Origin: Streptomyces cinnamoneus
GTDB lineage: Bacteria; Actinomycetota; Actinomycetes; Streptomycetales; Streptomycetaceae
DNA: 64,000 nt
Reading direction: 5' to 3'
Assembly: GCF_002939475.1 (NCBI RefSeq)
Contig: NZ_PKFQ01000001.1
Coordinates: forward strand, 1,488,001-1,552,000
Under the pieces are notes generated by a model. It did no database searches, was not told where the DNA came from, and saw only the letters and a list, made by a program, of their open reading frames with translations. This document shows, in pieces, positions 14,087 to 23,111 of the stretch. Within the stretch, counting starts at the first letter, position 1. Each line of letters begins with the position of its first letter. A program made the translations under genes and the position numbers.

Positions 14087-16036
14087 TCAGGGCTGCTCCG
14101 GCGGTGGGGTGGCGCAGTGGCCGGCCGTCTCCCGGGGCAGGTCCAGGGCGGGGTTGCGGTCGAAGAAGCCGGTCGGCTTGAGCGTGAAGCCCATGGGTTC
14201 CACGGGCATGACCGGCCACTCCTCCAGGCGCGGCAGGTGCGTGGACCCGAAGGTGTGCCAGACGGTCAGTTCGGTCTCCTCCAGCGATTCGCCGCCCGTC
14301 GTCCACTGCGGCAGGCCCGCGCCGCCGGGGTGCTGGTTCGGCCGGTCGCCGGCCGGGTAGCGGCGGTCGGGGCGGTGCCGGGTGACCCACAGGTGCCGGG
14401 TGCCGTAGGCCACGCGGCGGGCGGCCGGTGAGCCGGGCCGGGCGAGCAGGACCGGACCGGGCTGGGGGACGAGGGTGTACGCGGTGGGCTCGCCCATGCG
14501 GTTGCGCACCCGGGGGTTGGTGATCCGCCACACCCGGCCGGCCAGGGGGTCGGCCGTCCGGCCGCCGTCCGCGCTGTCGGCCAGGACGGTCGTACGGGTG
14601 GTGAACGCGTTGCCGCCCGGGTTCCGCGGACCCTCGGGGACGGGGACGACGTCGCGTTCCTCCACGGTGTTGGCGAGCCCGTCGACGGCCACGTCGAGCC
14701 GGACGCAGAACAGGTGCTGGTGGTGGGGGGCGAGCAGGCCCGGCGCCACCTCGGTGCCGTGGGGCGAGCCAGCGCCGGGGACGACGGCCGAGGTCTGCAC
14801 GACGCCGGTCGCCTTGACCTCGAAGGCGATGGTCCCGTCCTGCTGGAAGTACCAGTAGAAGCCGTAGTCGTAGTTGCCGACGGTGGCGATGTACGAGACG
14901 ACCAGGCGCCGTGCGCGCCGGCTCTCGGCGGCCATGTCGTTGAAGATGTCGGTGTGCTTCCACAGGAGGCCGGTGTCCTCCTCGTGGATGCAGATGGCGT
15001 TCGGCAGCGTCTCGGGGTTGCCGAGGTCGTCGGCGACGACGGCGTCGAGGTAGCGGATCTCGCCGAGGCAGTCGCAGCCGAGCCGCAGGGCGTTGGCGTT
15101 GCGGCCCAGGGAGTACTCCCCCGCGTCCAGGAAGCCGACCCAGTTGCGGGACTCCTCGGCCTCTCCGTACACGACGGCCATCTCGGCGAGGGAGGCCCGG
15201 TGCAGGACGGACCGTTCGCGGTCGCCGTCGCGGTGGGTGACGCGGTGGAGGACCAGGCCCTCGCGGGCGTTGAAGTCGACGCGGAAGCTCCAGTTCTGCC
15301 AGGTCAGCAGCGGCCCGTCGAGCCGGAAGGAGGGACCCTCGGGCTGGGTGATCTCCAGGGGGCGCAGATCCGTGCGGGCGGGGCCGGTGGAGTCGGCCGT
15401 GTAGCGCCCGCATTCGGCGGGCACGGGCACCGGGCCGGTGTCGACGAGGCGCACGACCTTGCGCTCGATGACGTCGACGTCCGCGACGAGGCCGCCCACC
15501 GGATGGGCCCAGGGGCTGTCGGTCGCGTCGCAGCGCAGCCAGGTCAGCGACCGCAGCAGCCGGCGGCCGGGGCGGTCGAGCAGCAGGCTGCCCGCGGCGA
15601 GGGGGCCGCAGATCGCCAGCTCCGTGTCCGTCACGCCGCGCGCGGCCATGGCCGCGCGCCAGCCGGGGTCGGCCTTCACGATCGCGTCGACGATCCCGTA
15701 CTCCTCGAAGGTGATCTGCGGCTGCCCCTCCGCCGCCACGTCCAGGGCGCGGTGGGAGAGCAGCACGCCGCCGGTGACGTCGACGAGCGCCTCGGCGGCG
15801 GCGCCGGTCGCCGAGTCGAGGAGGGTGACCCGCAGGCGGCGCGTGAATGGCCGGCCGGGCCGGTGGGCGGCCGCCTCGTGTCGGCCGGGCTCGTCGAGCA
15901 GGACCAGCGCGAAACGCGTGCTCGGGGAGACCTTGCCCGCTTCCTCCAGGACGTGCCGGGCCGTCTTTAACTCGGCGGCGTCCAGGGGGTCGAGGGGGTG
16001 CGGCGCCGTCGCGGGGGCGGGGTGGCGGCACGTCAT
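14087..16036 (-). CDS. tynA: Copper-containing primary amine oxidase (tyramine oxidase type)
   Basis: 649 aa. The quinone-cofactor motif is TVGNYDYGFYWYF, whose first Tyr after Asn becomes topaquinone. The catalytic Asp lies in FLDAGEYSLGRNAN. Copper ligands are His-x-His in HHQHLFCVRLDV and the distal His in VWHTFGSTHLPRLEEWPVMP. It oxidises primary amines to aldehyde, ammonia and H2O2. The ATG overlaps the TGA of the permease gene (ATGA), so uptake and oxidation are coupled. Codon 23 (15968-15970) is TTA, read in Streptomyces by the developmentally controlled bldA tRNA, so expression may wait for late growth. Confidence 0.95.
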   Translation of the reverse strand: MTCRHPAPATAPHPLDPLDAAELKTARHVLEEAGKVSPSTRFALVLLDEPGRHEAAAHRPGRPFTRRLRVTLLDSATGAAAEALVDVTGGVLLSHRALDVAAEGQPQITFEEYGIVDAIVKADPGWRAAMAARGVTDTELAICGPLAAGSLLLDRPGRRLLRSLTWLRCDATDSPWAHPVGGLVADVDVIERKVVRLVDTGPVPVPAECGRYTADSTGPARTDLRPLEITQPEGPSFRLDGPLLTWQNWSFRVDFNAREGLVLHRVTHRDGDRERSVLHRASLAEMAVVYGEAEESRNWVGFLDAGEYSLGRNANALRLGCDCLGEIRYLDAVVADDLGNPETLPNAICIHEEDTGLLWKHTDIFNDMAAESRRARRLVVSYIATVGNYDYGFYWYFQQDGTIAFEVKATGVVQTSAVVPGAGSPHGTEVAPGLLAPHHQHLFCVRLDVAVDGLANTVEERDVVPVPEGPRNPGGNAFTTRTTVLADSADGGRTADPLAGRVWRITNPRVRNRMGEPTAYTLVPQPGPVLLARPGSPAARRVAYGTRHLWVTRHRPDRRYPAGDRPNQHPGGAGLPQWTTGGESLEETELTVWHTFGSTHLPRLEEWPVMPVEPMGFTLKPTGFFDRNPALDLPRETAGHCATPPPEQP

Positions 16037-17586
16037 GGGGAAACCTTTCTGTGGTGTGTGGCGGTGGCGGCCGCCGTCGCGGCGGCCTTCTCCAGTTGGA
16101 ACGCCTCGTTGCCCAGGCCGATGCGGGCGTGCACCCGGGGGCGCACGGCTTTGAGCACGAGTCCGTAGCCGAGCCCGAGGACGACGGCCGCGCCGACGAC
16201 GCCGGGCAGCACCCAGCGCAGGGCGGATCCGGGGCCGGCGCCGACGAGCACGGCGGAGTCCTTGACGGCGTAGCAGGCCATGACGAGCAGGGCCGCCCCG
16301 GCCAGCCCGCAGGCGGTGAGCCGGGGCGCCTGGAGGCGCGCCGCGCCCCGGCGGACGAAGAAGGTGATGACGGCCGCCGAGGTGGCGGCCATGAGCACGA
16401 TGATGCCCAGGGCGCCGACGTTGCCGCTCCAGGTGAACAGGCGTTGCACGGGGGCGGTCGGGTCGCCCTGGGGTCCGTCGTCGGTGACGGCGAAGAGCAG
16501 GACGGCGAGGGCGGAGACGGCGCTCTGGAGCAGGGAGCCGTGGGCGGGGGCGCCGCTGGCGCGGGCGGTGCGGCCGACGGCGGCGGGCAGCAGGCCCTCG
16601 CGGCCCATGGCGAAGGCGTAGCGGGCGACGACGTTGTGGAAGCTGAGCAGCGCGGCGAAGGTACCGGTGACGTAGAAGAGGTGCATGAGGTCGGCGAAGC
16701 CGCTGCCCAGGCGTGCGCCGGTGAGGTCGAAGAGAAGGCCCGGGCCCTGGGCGCGGGCGGTGTCGACGATGGCGGAGGGGCCGGCGGCGACGCTGAGCGC
16801 CCAGGAGCTGAGGGCGAAGAAGACGGCGGCGAAGCCGACCGCGAGGAAGGTGACGCGGGCGACGACGACCTGCGGGCGGCTGGTCTCCTCGGCGTAGACG
16901 GCGGCCTGTTCGAAGCCCACGAAGGCGGCGATGGTGAAGCACAGGGCGGTGCCGAGCCCGCCGCCGCTGAGCGTGGTGGGGTCGAAGGCGTGCAGCGAGA
17001 CGCCTTCCGGGCCCGGATCGGTCAGGCCCGCGACGTCGAAGAGGCCGACCATGACGCATTCGACGAGCAGCAGGACGCCGAGGACCTTGGCGCTGAGGTC
17101 TATCTTCAGCCAGCCGAGCACGCCGATGGTCGCGACGGCGGCGAGGGCGGGCACCCACCAGGGCACGCCGGTGCCGAAGTGGTCGGCGAGCAGCCCGGAG
17201 ACCTCGAAGCCGAAGATGCCGTAGATGCCGAACTGCAGGGTGCTGTAGGCGACCAGGGCGACCACGGAGGCGGCGGCGCCGGCGGTGCCGCCGAGGCCGC
17301 GGGCGATGTAGGCGTAGAAGGCCCCGGCGTTGTGGACGTGGCGGCTCATCTCGGCGTAGCCGCAGGCGAAGAGCGTCAGGACCACGCCGAGGATGACGAA
17401 GAGCAGCGGCTGCCCGACGATGCCCATGGTCCCGTAGGTGGTCGGCATGACGCCGGCCGTGACCATCAGGGGGGCGCTGGCCGCGACGACCGAGAGCAGC
17501 AGGCCGGCCGCTCCTATCCGGTCGGAGCGCAGGCGTCTGCCCTGGCCCTTGAAGGTGCTGATCTCGCTCGTGGAGCCCGTCGGCAT
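16033..17586 (-). CDS. APC-family amino acid/amine permease
   Basis: 517 aa with about 12 hydrophobic segments. The N-terminus (RSDRIGAAGLLLSVVAASAPL) and the later FTIAAFVGFEQAAVYAEETS segment are typical of the amino acid-polyamine-organocation superfamily. It lies in the cytoplasmic membrane. The coupling to the amine oxidase gene through a 4-bp overlap suggests that its substrate is an amine such as tyramine, phenethylamine or putrescine. The start at MPTGSTSEISTFKG has AGGAGG-like sequence upstream; the longer frame to 18402 is a shadow of the next gene. Confidence 0.92.
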   Translation of the reverse strand: MPTGSTSEISTFKGQGRRLRSDRIGAAGLLLSVVAASAPLMVTAGVMPTTYGTMGIVGQPLLFVILGVVLTLFACGYAEMSRHVHNAGAFYAYIARGLGGTAGAAASVVALVAYSTLQFGIYGIFGFEVSGLLADHFGTGVPWWVPALAAVATIGVLGWLKIDLSAKVLGVLLLVECVMVGLFDVAGLTDPGPEGVSLHAFDPTTLSGGGLGTALCFTIAAFVGFEQAAVYAEETSRPQVVVARVTFLAVGFAAVFFALSSWALSVAAGPSAIVDTARAQGPGLLFDLTGARLGSGFADLMHLFYVTGTFAALLSFHNVVARYAFAMGREGLLPAAVGRTARASGAPAHGSLLQSAVSALAVLLFAVTDDGPQGDPTAPVQRLFTWSGNVGALGIIVLMAATSAAVITFFVRRGAARLQAPRLTACGLAGAALLVMACYAVKDSAVLVGAGPGSALRWVLPGVVGAAVVLGLGYGLVLKAVRPRVHARIGLGNEAFQLEKAAATAAATATHHRKVSP

Positions 17587-17642
17587 GGCGGGGTCGTCCT
17601 TCCCGTGGAGGAGGGCGGGGGGATGGGGCTTCTGCGGATGTC

Positions 17643-18626
17643 TCACCCGGCGCCGAGCGCGGCGCGGCGGGCGGCCCGGAACGCCGCGCCGGGGTCCTGG
17701 CCGGGGTAGGACCAGGGGGCGGGGGTCGCGTGGGGGCCGATGCGGGTGAGCAGGGCGGCGGCCTCGGCCGTCCGGCCCTCGTGGAGCTTGGCGTGGGCGA
17801 GGAAGTTGAGGTCGACCTTGCGCCGGGGGTGGGAGGAGCCGGCGGTGTCCGGCGCGTCGGCCGCGTCCTCGTCGACGTCCCATTCGAGCCACCAGTCGAA
17901 GGCGGACTTCATCACCTGGCGGGCGCGCCGGGTCCTCCAGTGCCCGGACCGCGCGGGGTCGCCGGGCTCGAGTCCGGCGCGGGCCAGGACGCGGTAGCGC
18001 TCGGCGTGGGCCACGACGGGCAGGACGGCCAGGGGGGAGTCGGCGGGAGCCTGCTCGGCGGCCCAGGCGGCGAAGTCGTAGACCTCGTGCAGGGGGTCGT
18101 CGCGGTCGCCGTCCTGGTGTTCGGCGAGGCAGGCCGCCATCAGGTGGTGCGCGTGGTGGTGGTCGCGGTGCCGGGCGCGCACCTGGTCGAAGGCGCGGAC
18201 GCGCTCGTCGTCGGTGCCGGTGCGGCGGGCCAGGACGAGGGCGCCGAGCCAGGGGGTGGGGTCGCGCGGTGCCATCCGGCCGGCGGCCAGGCACAGGGCG
18301 CGGGCGGCGTCGGGGGCGTCCTTGCCACCGAGGGCGCGGAAGACGGTGGCGAAGGCGAGGAGGGCGGCGGCGTCGGGGCTGTCGGGCTCGGCGAGCTGCC
18401 ATTCGCGGGCCCAGGCGGCGGCGGTGGGGGGCCGGCCGAGGGCCACGAGGCGGTGGCCGCGGCGGTCCCAGTCGTCACCGGTGCGGGCGAGGAGCTGCCG
18501 GGCGTCGGCCCAGCGGCCGCGGGCGAGGGCGTCCCGGGCGGCGGCGAGGGCGGTGTCGTCCAGGGCCGGGTCGAAGGCCGGCCCGTCCTTGTTGCGCGGG
18601 CGGCCGAGGGGAGGCGGGGGCGTCAT
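17643..18626 (-). CDS. TPR-like conserved protein upstream of the amine oxidase operon
   Basis: 327 aa from MTPPPPLGRPRNKDGPAFDP with GGAGG upstream. It is helical and Ala-rich throughout, with repeated pairs of short helices such as LAAARDALARGRWADARQLL and AKLHEGRTAEAAALLTRIG. This suggests a tetratricopeptide-like scaffold. HHHAHHLMAACLAEHQDGD is a His-rich segment. Enzymatic motifs are absent. It lies 56 bp upstream of the permease and probably heads the same transcript. Its role in amine use is unknown. Confidence 0.75.
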   Translation of the reverse strand: MTPPPPLGRPRNKDGPAFDPALDDTALAAARDALARGRWADARQLLARTGDDWDRRGHRLVALGRPPTAAAWAREWQLAEPDSPDAAALLAFATVFRALGGKDAPDAARALCLAAGRMAPRDPTPWLGALVLARRTGTDDERVRAFDQVRARHRDHHHAHHLMAACLAEHQDGDRDDPLHEVYDFAAWAAEQAPADSPLAVLPVVAHAERYRVLARAGLEPGDPARSGHWRTRRARQVMKSAFDWWLEWDVDEDAADAPDTAGSSHPRRKVDLNFLAHAKLHEGRTAEAAALLTRIGPHATPAPWSYPGQDPGAAFRAARRAALGAG

Positions 18627-19010
18627 CTGCGGGCTTCCTCCACGGCGTGCGTCCCCTCCGGGCGCCGGGTCCGGGCGTCCGCGAACAGGCTTTCCCGTCT
18701 GTCTCAATCACGCACAGCAAACCGGTAGTCACGGCTCCGCGTCAAGACCGATCTTGACGCTGGCATGACGTCAAGTGACGTAGAGTCAGCATCAGTTGCC
18801 GGGTACGCCCCGGGGGCTCCGGAGCGCGAGGGGGCCGACGGGCACTCCCGGCGACACATACACATGTGCGGCGAACTCTAGTTCGACCCCCGGGGAGCGA
18901 GTCAACCACGGGGCGGATGAACGGGCGAAAGAGGGGTACTCGGCCGTCACACCGCCCCCAGGGCGGCTATCGTTCTGCTGTCAAGTCCCCTACGACCGGC
19001 CGGTCTTGAG
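18627..19010. promoter_or_regulatory. Divergent promoter region with palindrome CGTCAAGA-N4-TCTTGACG
   Basis: This 384-bp stretch separates the amine operon (left) and the DMT transporter (right). It contains a perfect palindrome with 8-bp arms at 18740-18759, and a related GACGTCAAGTGACG at 18766-18780. It should hold the promoter of the amine operon, about 115 bp from the first start. No gene with coding character was found in it; short frames such as 18796-19023 have no support. Confidence 0.55.
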
Positions 19011-19907
19011 GTGCGCGACGTGATGGTCTTCGCTTTCGCCGTGAGCGCGGCGGCCTGTCTGGGCGTGGGGTTCGTCCTCCAGCAGAACGCCGCGCAGCGG
19101 GCGCCCATGAGCGACTTCCTCTCCCTCCGGCTCCTGCTGGACCTGGTCCGCATGCCCCGCTGGCTGGCGGGCATCGGGCTGATGGTCTGCGGCATGGCGC
19201 TCAGCGCCGTCGCGCTCAGCCGGGGCGAGATCTCGCTGGTGGAGCCGCTCACCGCGACGAACCTGCTGTTCGCCATGGCGCTCTCGCGCTGGCAGACCAG
19301 GCAGCCGCTCGGCCGCAGCGGCTGGGGCGGGCTGTGGCTGCTGGCCGGCGGGGTCACCGCGTTCATCGTCGCGGGCCGGCCGCACGGCGGCGGCGCGGTC
19401 ACCGATCCCTTGCGGCACTGGCTGATCGTCGGCGTGATGGTGGGCACCGCCCTGCTGCTGGCGGCCGTCTCCAAACGGGTGCGGATGAGCACGGAGGCCG
19501 CCCTGCTGGCGGTGGCCGCCGGGCTGCTCTACGGCCTCCAGGACGCCCTCACCCGGGTGTCCGGCGAGCGCTTCGGCCACGGCGGCTGGACCACCCTGGT
19601 CACCAGCTGGCAGCCGTACGCCGTGCTGGTGCTCGGGGTGACGGCGCTGGTGATGGTGCAGAGCGCCTTCGAGACGGCCCCGCTGCGGATGTCGCTGCCC
19701 GCCCTGACCGCCGCCCAGCCCCTGGCGGGGATCGTCTGCGGGGTCGGCTTCGTGGGGGACCGGGTGCGCACCACCCCGGGGGCGCTGGCCTGGGAGGCCG
19801 CGGGCCTGGCGGCCATCGTGACCGGGATCGTGCTCATCGGCCGGCATCCCGCCATGCCCTCCGGCATGGCGCAGGACGACCGCGTCCGCGACCTCCAGCC
19901 GCACTGA
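19011..19907 (+). CDS. DMT (EamA/NIPA-like) membrane transporter
   Basis: 298 aa by GTG at 19011; ATG at 19023 is an equally good start since GAGG lies 11 bp before it. Nine to ten hydrophobic helices are visible, beginning VMVFAFAVSAAACLGVGFVL and containing GEISLVEPLTATNLLFAMAL, the typical interior of drug/metabolite transporter repeats. The last residues (AQDDRVRDLQPH) are soluble. Substrate unknown. It stands alone, with the NUDIX gene 33 bp downstream on the same strand. Confidence 0.85.
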   Translation: MRDVMVFAFAVSAAACLGVGFVLQQNAAQRAPMSDFLSLRLLLDLVRMPRWLAGIGLMVCGMALSAVALSRGEISLVEPLTATNLLFAMALSRWQTRQPLGRSGWGGLWLLAGGVTAFIVAGRPHGGGAVTDPLRHWLIVGVMVGTALLLAAVSKRVRMSTEAALLAVAAGLLYGLQDALTRVSGERFGHGGWTTLVTSWQPYAVLVLGVTALVMVQSAFETAPLRMSLPALTAAQPLAGIVCGVGFVGDRVRTTPGALAWEAAGLAAIVTGIVLIGRHPAMPSGMAQDDRVRDLQPH

Positions 19908-19940
19908 CGCGGCCGGGCGCGGCCCTGCTTGGATGGGCCC

Positions 19941-20471
19941 ATGAGTGATCAGGAGCCGCTCGCGGCGGACGAGGTGCTGGACGTCGTCGACGCGCACGAC
20001 CGGGTCGTCGGGCAGGCGCCGCGCGGCGAGGCGTACGCGCGGGGACTGCGCCACCGCTGTGTGTTCGTCCAGGCGAGGGACGCCCGGGGGCGGATCTTCG
20101 TGCACCGCCGCACCGACCGGAAGCTCGTCTTCCCCTCGCGGTACGACATGTTCGTCGGCGGCGTGGTCGGGGCGGGCGAGACGTATGACGGCGCCGCGCT
20201 GCGGGAGGCCGAGGAGGAGCTGGGCGTCAGCGGCCTCCCGGCCCCCACGCCGCTGTTCCGCTTCCTGTACGAGACGGATGAGCACAGCTGGTGGTCGGCG
20301 GTCTATGAGGTGCGCTGCGACCTTCCGGTCAACCCTCAGGCGGAAGAGGTCGCCTGGTACGCCTTCCTCTCCGAGGAGGAGGTGGAGGCCCGTCTGGAGC
20401 AGTGGGAGTGGGTGCCGGACGGCCTGGCGGCCCACCGCCTGCTGCGCGAGCACCGGCGGAACCGGGCCTGA
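19941..20471 (+). CDS. NUDIX hydrolase
   Basis: 176 aa. The Nudix box is complete: GGVVGAGETYDGAALREAEE followed by ELGV (G-x5-E-x7-RE-x2-EE-x-G). The N-terminal strand (LDVVDAHDRVVGQAPRGEAY) and the length fit the YfcD/isopentenyl-diphosphate isomerase-like NUDIX group. It would hydrolyse a nucleoside diphosphate derivative or house-clean a damaged metabolite. The start MSDQEPLAADE is preferred over an in-frame ATG 12 bp upstream. Confidence 0.92.
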   Translation: MSDQEPLAADEVLDVVDAHDRVVGQAPRGEAYARGLRHRCVFVQARDARGRIFVHRRTDRKLVFPSRYDMFVGGVVGAGETYDGAALREAEEELGVSGLPAPTPLFRFLYETDEHSWWSAVYEVRCDLPVNPQAEEVAWYAFLSEEEVEARLEQWEWVPDGLAAHRLLREHRRNRA

Positions 20472-20498
20472 AGGGGACCGGTTCCGCCGGGCGGGCGG

Positions 20499-21422
20499 TC
20501 AGTCGACGGTGACCACGATCTTGCCGCGGGTGTGTCCCCCGGCGCTGAGCCGCTGCGCGTCGGCGGTCTTCTCCAGGGGGAAGACCTCGGCCACCTCCAC
20601 CGAGAGCACGCCCTGCTCCGCCAGGTGGGCGAGGGCCGTGAGGTCCTCGGCGTCCGGGCGGACCCACAGCAGGCGTCCGCCGAGCGCCGCCACGTCCCCG
20701 TCGGCGATCGACACGAGACGGGCGCCCTCGGCACTCACCTCGGGCGAGGTGTGGACGACGCCACCGCCGACGAGGTCGAGGACCACGTCCACGCCCTCGG
20801 GCGCCAGGGCCCGCACTCGCTCGGCGAGCCCCTCCCCGTAGACGACGGGTTCGGCGCCGAGGGAGCGCAGGAAGTCGTGGTTGCGCTCGCTGGCGGTGCC
20901 GATGACGCGGGCGCCGAGGTGCCGGGCGAGCTGGACGGCGAAGGTGCCCACCCCTCCGGCGGCGGCGTGGACGAGGACGGTGTCGCCCTCCCCCGCCCCC
21001 GCCGCCTTCAGCGACTGGTAGGCGGTCAGGCCCGCCAGCGGCAGGCCGGCGGCCTGCTCGAAGGTGAGGCCCGCCGGCTTGCGGGCGAGGGTGCGCACCG
21101 GGGCGGCCACGTATTCGGCGAAGGTGCCGCCGGACAGGACGTCCTTGCGCACGTAGCCGATGACCTCGTCGCCCACCTGGAACTCGGGGGTGTCCGCGCC
21201 CAGGGCGACGACGACTCCGGAGACGTCCCAGCCGGGGACGACGGGGAAGACGGCGTCGAGCATGGGGTCGAGGTAGCCGGCCTGCGCCTTCCAGTCGACG
21301 GGGTTGACCGCCGCCGCCCTGACCCTGATCAGGACGGAGTCCGGGCCGACCTTGGGCTTCGGCAGCTCGCCGTACTCCAGGACCTCGGGGCCCCCGTAGG
21401 CGCGGTAGCTGACTGCCTTCAT
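20499..21422 (-). CDS. NADPH-dependent MDR-family oxidoreductase (quinone reductase type)
   Basis: 307 aa. The medium-chain reductase fold starts MKAVSYRAYGGPEVLEYGEL, with NPVDWKAQAGYLD and the cofactor-binding HAAAGGVGTFAVQLARHLGA. Structural zinc cysteines are absent, which fits the zinc-independent quinone oxidoreductase/zeta-crystallin group. It lies 52 bp after the MFS transporter and is probably co-transcribed with it, under the divergent MarR protein. Together they suggest a response to a quinone- or electrophile-like toxic compound. Confidence 0.92.
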   Translation of the reverse strand: MKAVSYRAYGGPEVLEYGELPKPKVGPDSVLIRVRAAAVNPVDWKAQAGYLDPMLDAVFPVVPGWDVSGVVVALGADTPEFQVGDEVIGYVRKDVLSGGTFAEYVAAPVRTLARKPAGLTFEQAAGLPLAGLTAYQSLKAAGAGEGDTVLVHAAAGGVGTFAVQLARHLGARVIGTASERNHDFLRSLGAEPVVYGEGLAERVRALAPEGVDVVLDLVGGGVVHTSPEVSAEGARLVSIADGDVAALGGRLLWVRPDAEDLTALAHLAEQGVLSVEVAEVFPLEKTADAQRLSAGGHTRGKIVVTVD

Positions 21423-21474
21423 GGTGGTGACTCCTTCGTTGCCGTCGTTGTCCGTCGTCCCGTCGTTGCCGGGT

Positions 21475-22974
21475 TCAGCCGGTGGTCGTCGCGCTCCCAG
21501 CGTCGGCCGCCGGGGCCGGGGCCGCCACCGCTGCCTGCCGCGGTGCGGCGATCTTCCGCAGGCCCAGCCCGGCCACGAGGGCGACCAGGCAGAACGCCGT
21601 TCCCGCGATGACGAAGGTCAGGCTGAACTGGCTCTCGGCGGGCAGCTTGGGCACTCCCGGCGGGAGGTGTTCGATGCTCTTGGAGGCGAGCACCGTGGTG
21701 ATCATCGCGCTGCCGATGGCGCTGCCCGTGGAACGGGAGATGGAGTTGATGCCGTTGGCTATGCCCGTCTGGTGGTGCGGGACGCTCGCGACGATCACGG
21801 CGGGCATGGCCGCGTAGCCGAAGCTGATGGCCGCGCCGACGAACATGCCGGCCGCGATCACGGAGACGGTGTGGTCGTGGTCGAGCGCGATCCACACGAA
21901 GCCGGCGGTGCCGATGAGCGAGGCCAGCAGCAGGACCAGGCGCGGGCCCTTGTGGCGGACGAGCTGGCCGCCCACGGGGGCCGCGAGGAGCGAGACGATG
22001 GTGCTGGGCAGCAGGTACTCGACGGAGGCGCGCAGGACGCTCGCGTCGAAGCCGTAGCCCGTGATCTTCGACGGCATCTGCACCAGGTAGGAGACGCCGA
22101 TGAAGAGGGCGAACGAGCCGAAGCCCACGAGCAGGCCGGCGATGTTGGCGAAGAGCACCGGGCGGTGGACGAACATCCGCATGTCCACCAGCGGCTCGCG
22201 CACCTTGCGCTCGACGACGGTCCACAGCGCGGCCATCACCACGGCGCCGGCGAAGCAGCCGAGCGTACGGGCGGAGGACCAGCCCCACTCGTGGCCCTGG
22301 GTGATGGGCAGCAGGAGCAGCACCAGGGTGGCGGCCAGGGTGAGGGCGCCCAGGACGTCGGTGCGGCCGCCGGTGGTCTCCCGGGTGGCGGGCACGAGGG
22401 TGACGACGGCGAGCAGGGCGAGCGCGGCGAGACCGGTGGCCAGCCAGAAGGCGCTGCGGTAGTCGGGGTGGTCGCCGGAGGTCAGCAGGCCGGTGGCGAC
22501 GAGCGCCAGGCCGCTGCCGAAGGCGAGGGTGCCGCTGACCATGGCCATCGCGCCGGGCAGCTTCGCGGGGCGGACCTCCTCGCGCAGCACGGACAGGGCG
22601 AGCGGGAAGATCGCGGTGGCGGCGCCCTGGAGCACCCGGCCGACGATCAGCCAGAGCAGGGAGTGGGTCACGGCAGCCAGGACGGACCCGGCCACCATGA
22701 CGATCAGGACGCCGACCAGGGTCTTCTTCTTGCCGTGCTGGTCGCCGAAGCGGCCCAGCAGCGGGGTGAAGACGGCGGCGGAGAGCAGGGTCGCGGTGGT
22801 GACCCAGCTGACGTTGGCGGAGGTCGTGTTCAGGTCGTCCTGGATCAGGCCGAGGATCGGCACGACCAGGGTCTGCATCATCGAGACGACCATGGCGGCG
22901 AGGCTCAGGGCGAAGACGATGACCGTCTCGTTCCGCTGCTCGCCCCGGGCGGGCGCCGGGGAGGGGGAGGTCAT
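21475..22974 (-). CDS. MFS efflux transporter (DHA2-like)
   Basis: 499 aa with about 14 hydrophobic helices, as in the DHA2 drug:H+ antiporters. The first helices read VIVFALSLAAMVVSMMQTLV, motif A is seen as GRFGDQHGKKKTL, and GRVLQGAATAIFPLAL matches the family motif in TM4-5. A cytoplasmic-membrane exporter of a small toxic molecule is the best reading. It is divergent from the MarR gene with 137 bp between starts, containing three operator-like palindromes. Confidence 0.93.
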   Translation of the reverse strand: MTSPSPAPARGEQRNETVIVFALSLAAMVVSMMQTLVVPILGLIQDDLNTTSANVSWVTTATLLSAAVFTPLLGRFGDQHGKKKTLVGVLIVMVAGSVLAAVTHSLLWLIVGRVLQGAATAIFPLALSVLREEVRPAKLPGAMAMVSGTLAFGSGLALVATGLLTSGDHPDYRSAFWLATGLAALALLAVVTLVPATRETTGGRTDVLGALTLAATLVLLLLPITQGHEWGWSSARTLGCFAGAVVMAALWTVVERKVREPLVDMRMFVHRPVLFANIAGLLVGFGSFALFIGVSYLVQMPSKITGYGFDASVLRASVEYLLPSTIVSLLAAPVGGQLVRHKGPRLVLLLASLIGTAGFVWIALDHDHTVSVIAAGMFVGAAISFGYAAMPAVIVASVPHHQTGIANGINSISRSTGSAIGSAMITTVLASKSIEHLPPGVPKLPAESQFSLTFVIAGTAFCLVALVAGLGLRKIAAPRQAAVAAPAPAADAGSATTTG

Positions 22975-23010
22975 GGGGTGGCGGTTCCTTCAGTTACTTC
23001 ACGACATGGA

Positions 23011-23091
23011 TGCTTGAGATCGTCAAGCAACCGGGGAAACGTTAGGCGGAGAAACTTCAGATAGTCAAGTTAATGATTGAGTACATCAATC
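23011..23091. promoter_or_regulatory. Three phased palindromes, probable MarR operators
   Basis: Site 1, TGCTTGA-N5-TCAAGCA (23011-23029), has perfect arms. Site 2, ACTTCA-N5-TCAAGT (23054-23070), has one mismatch. Site 3, GATTGA-N5-TCAATC (23075-23091), has perfect arms. Centres lie at 23020, 23062 and 23083, that is 42 and 21 bp apart, on one face of the helix. They lie between the MFS and MarR starts. Confidence 0.75.
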
Positions 23092-23111
23092 TCTTGAGTA
23101 CACTTCACGGC

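Noticed and set aside
14714..15970. 418-codon frame opposite the amine oxidase
   Set aside because: Antisense shadow of a gene with complete copper/TPQ motifs.
18796..19023. 75-codon frame between the amine operon and the DMT transporter
   Set aside because: Runs into the transporter start, lacks a ribosome site and has no recognisable similarity or coding pattern.
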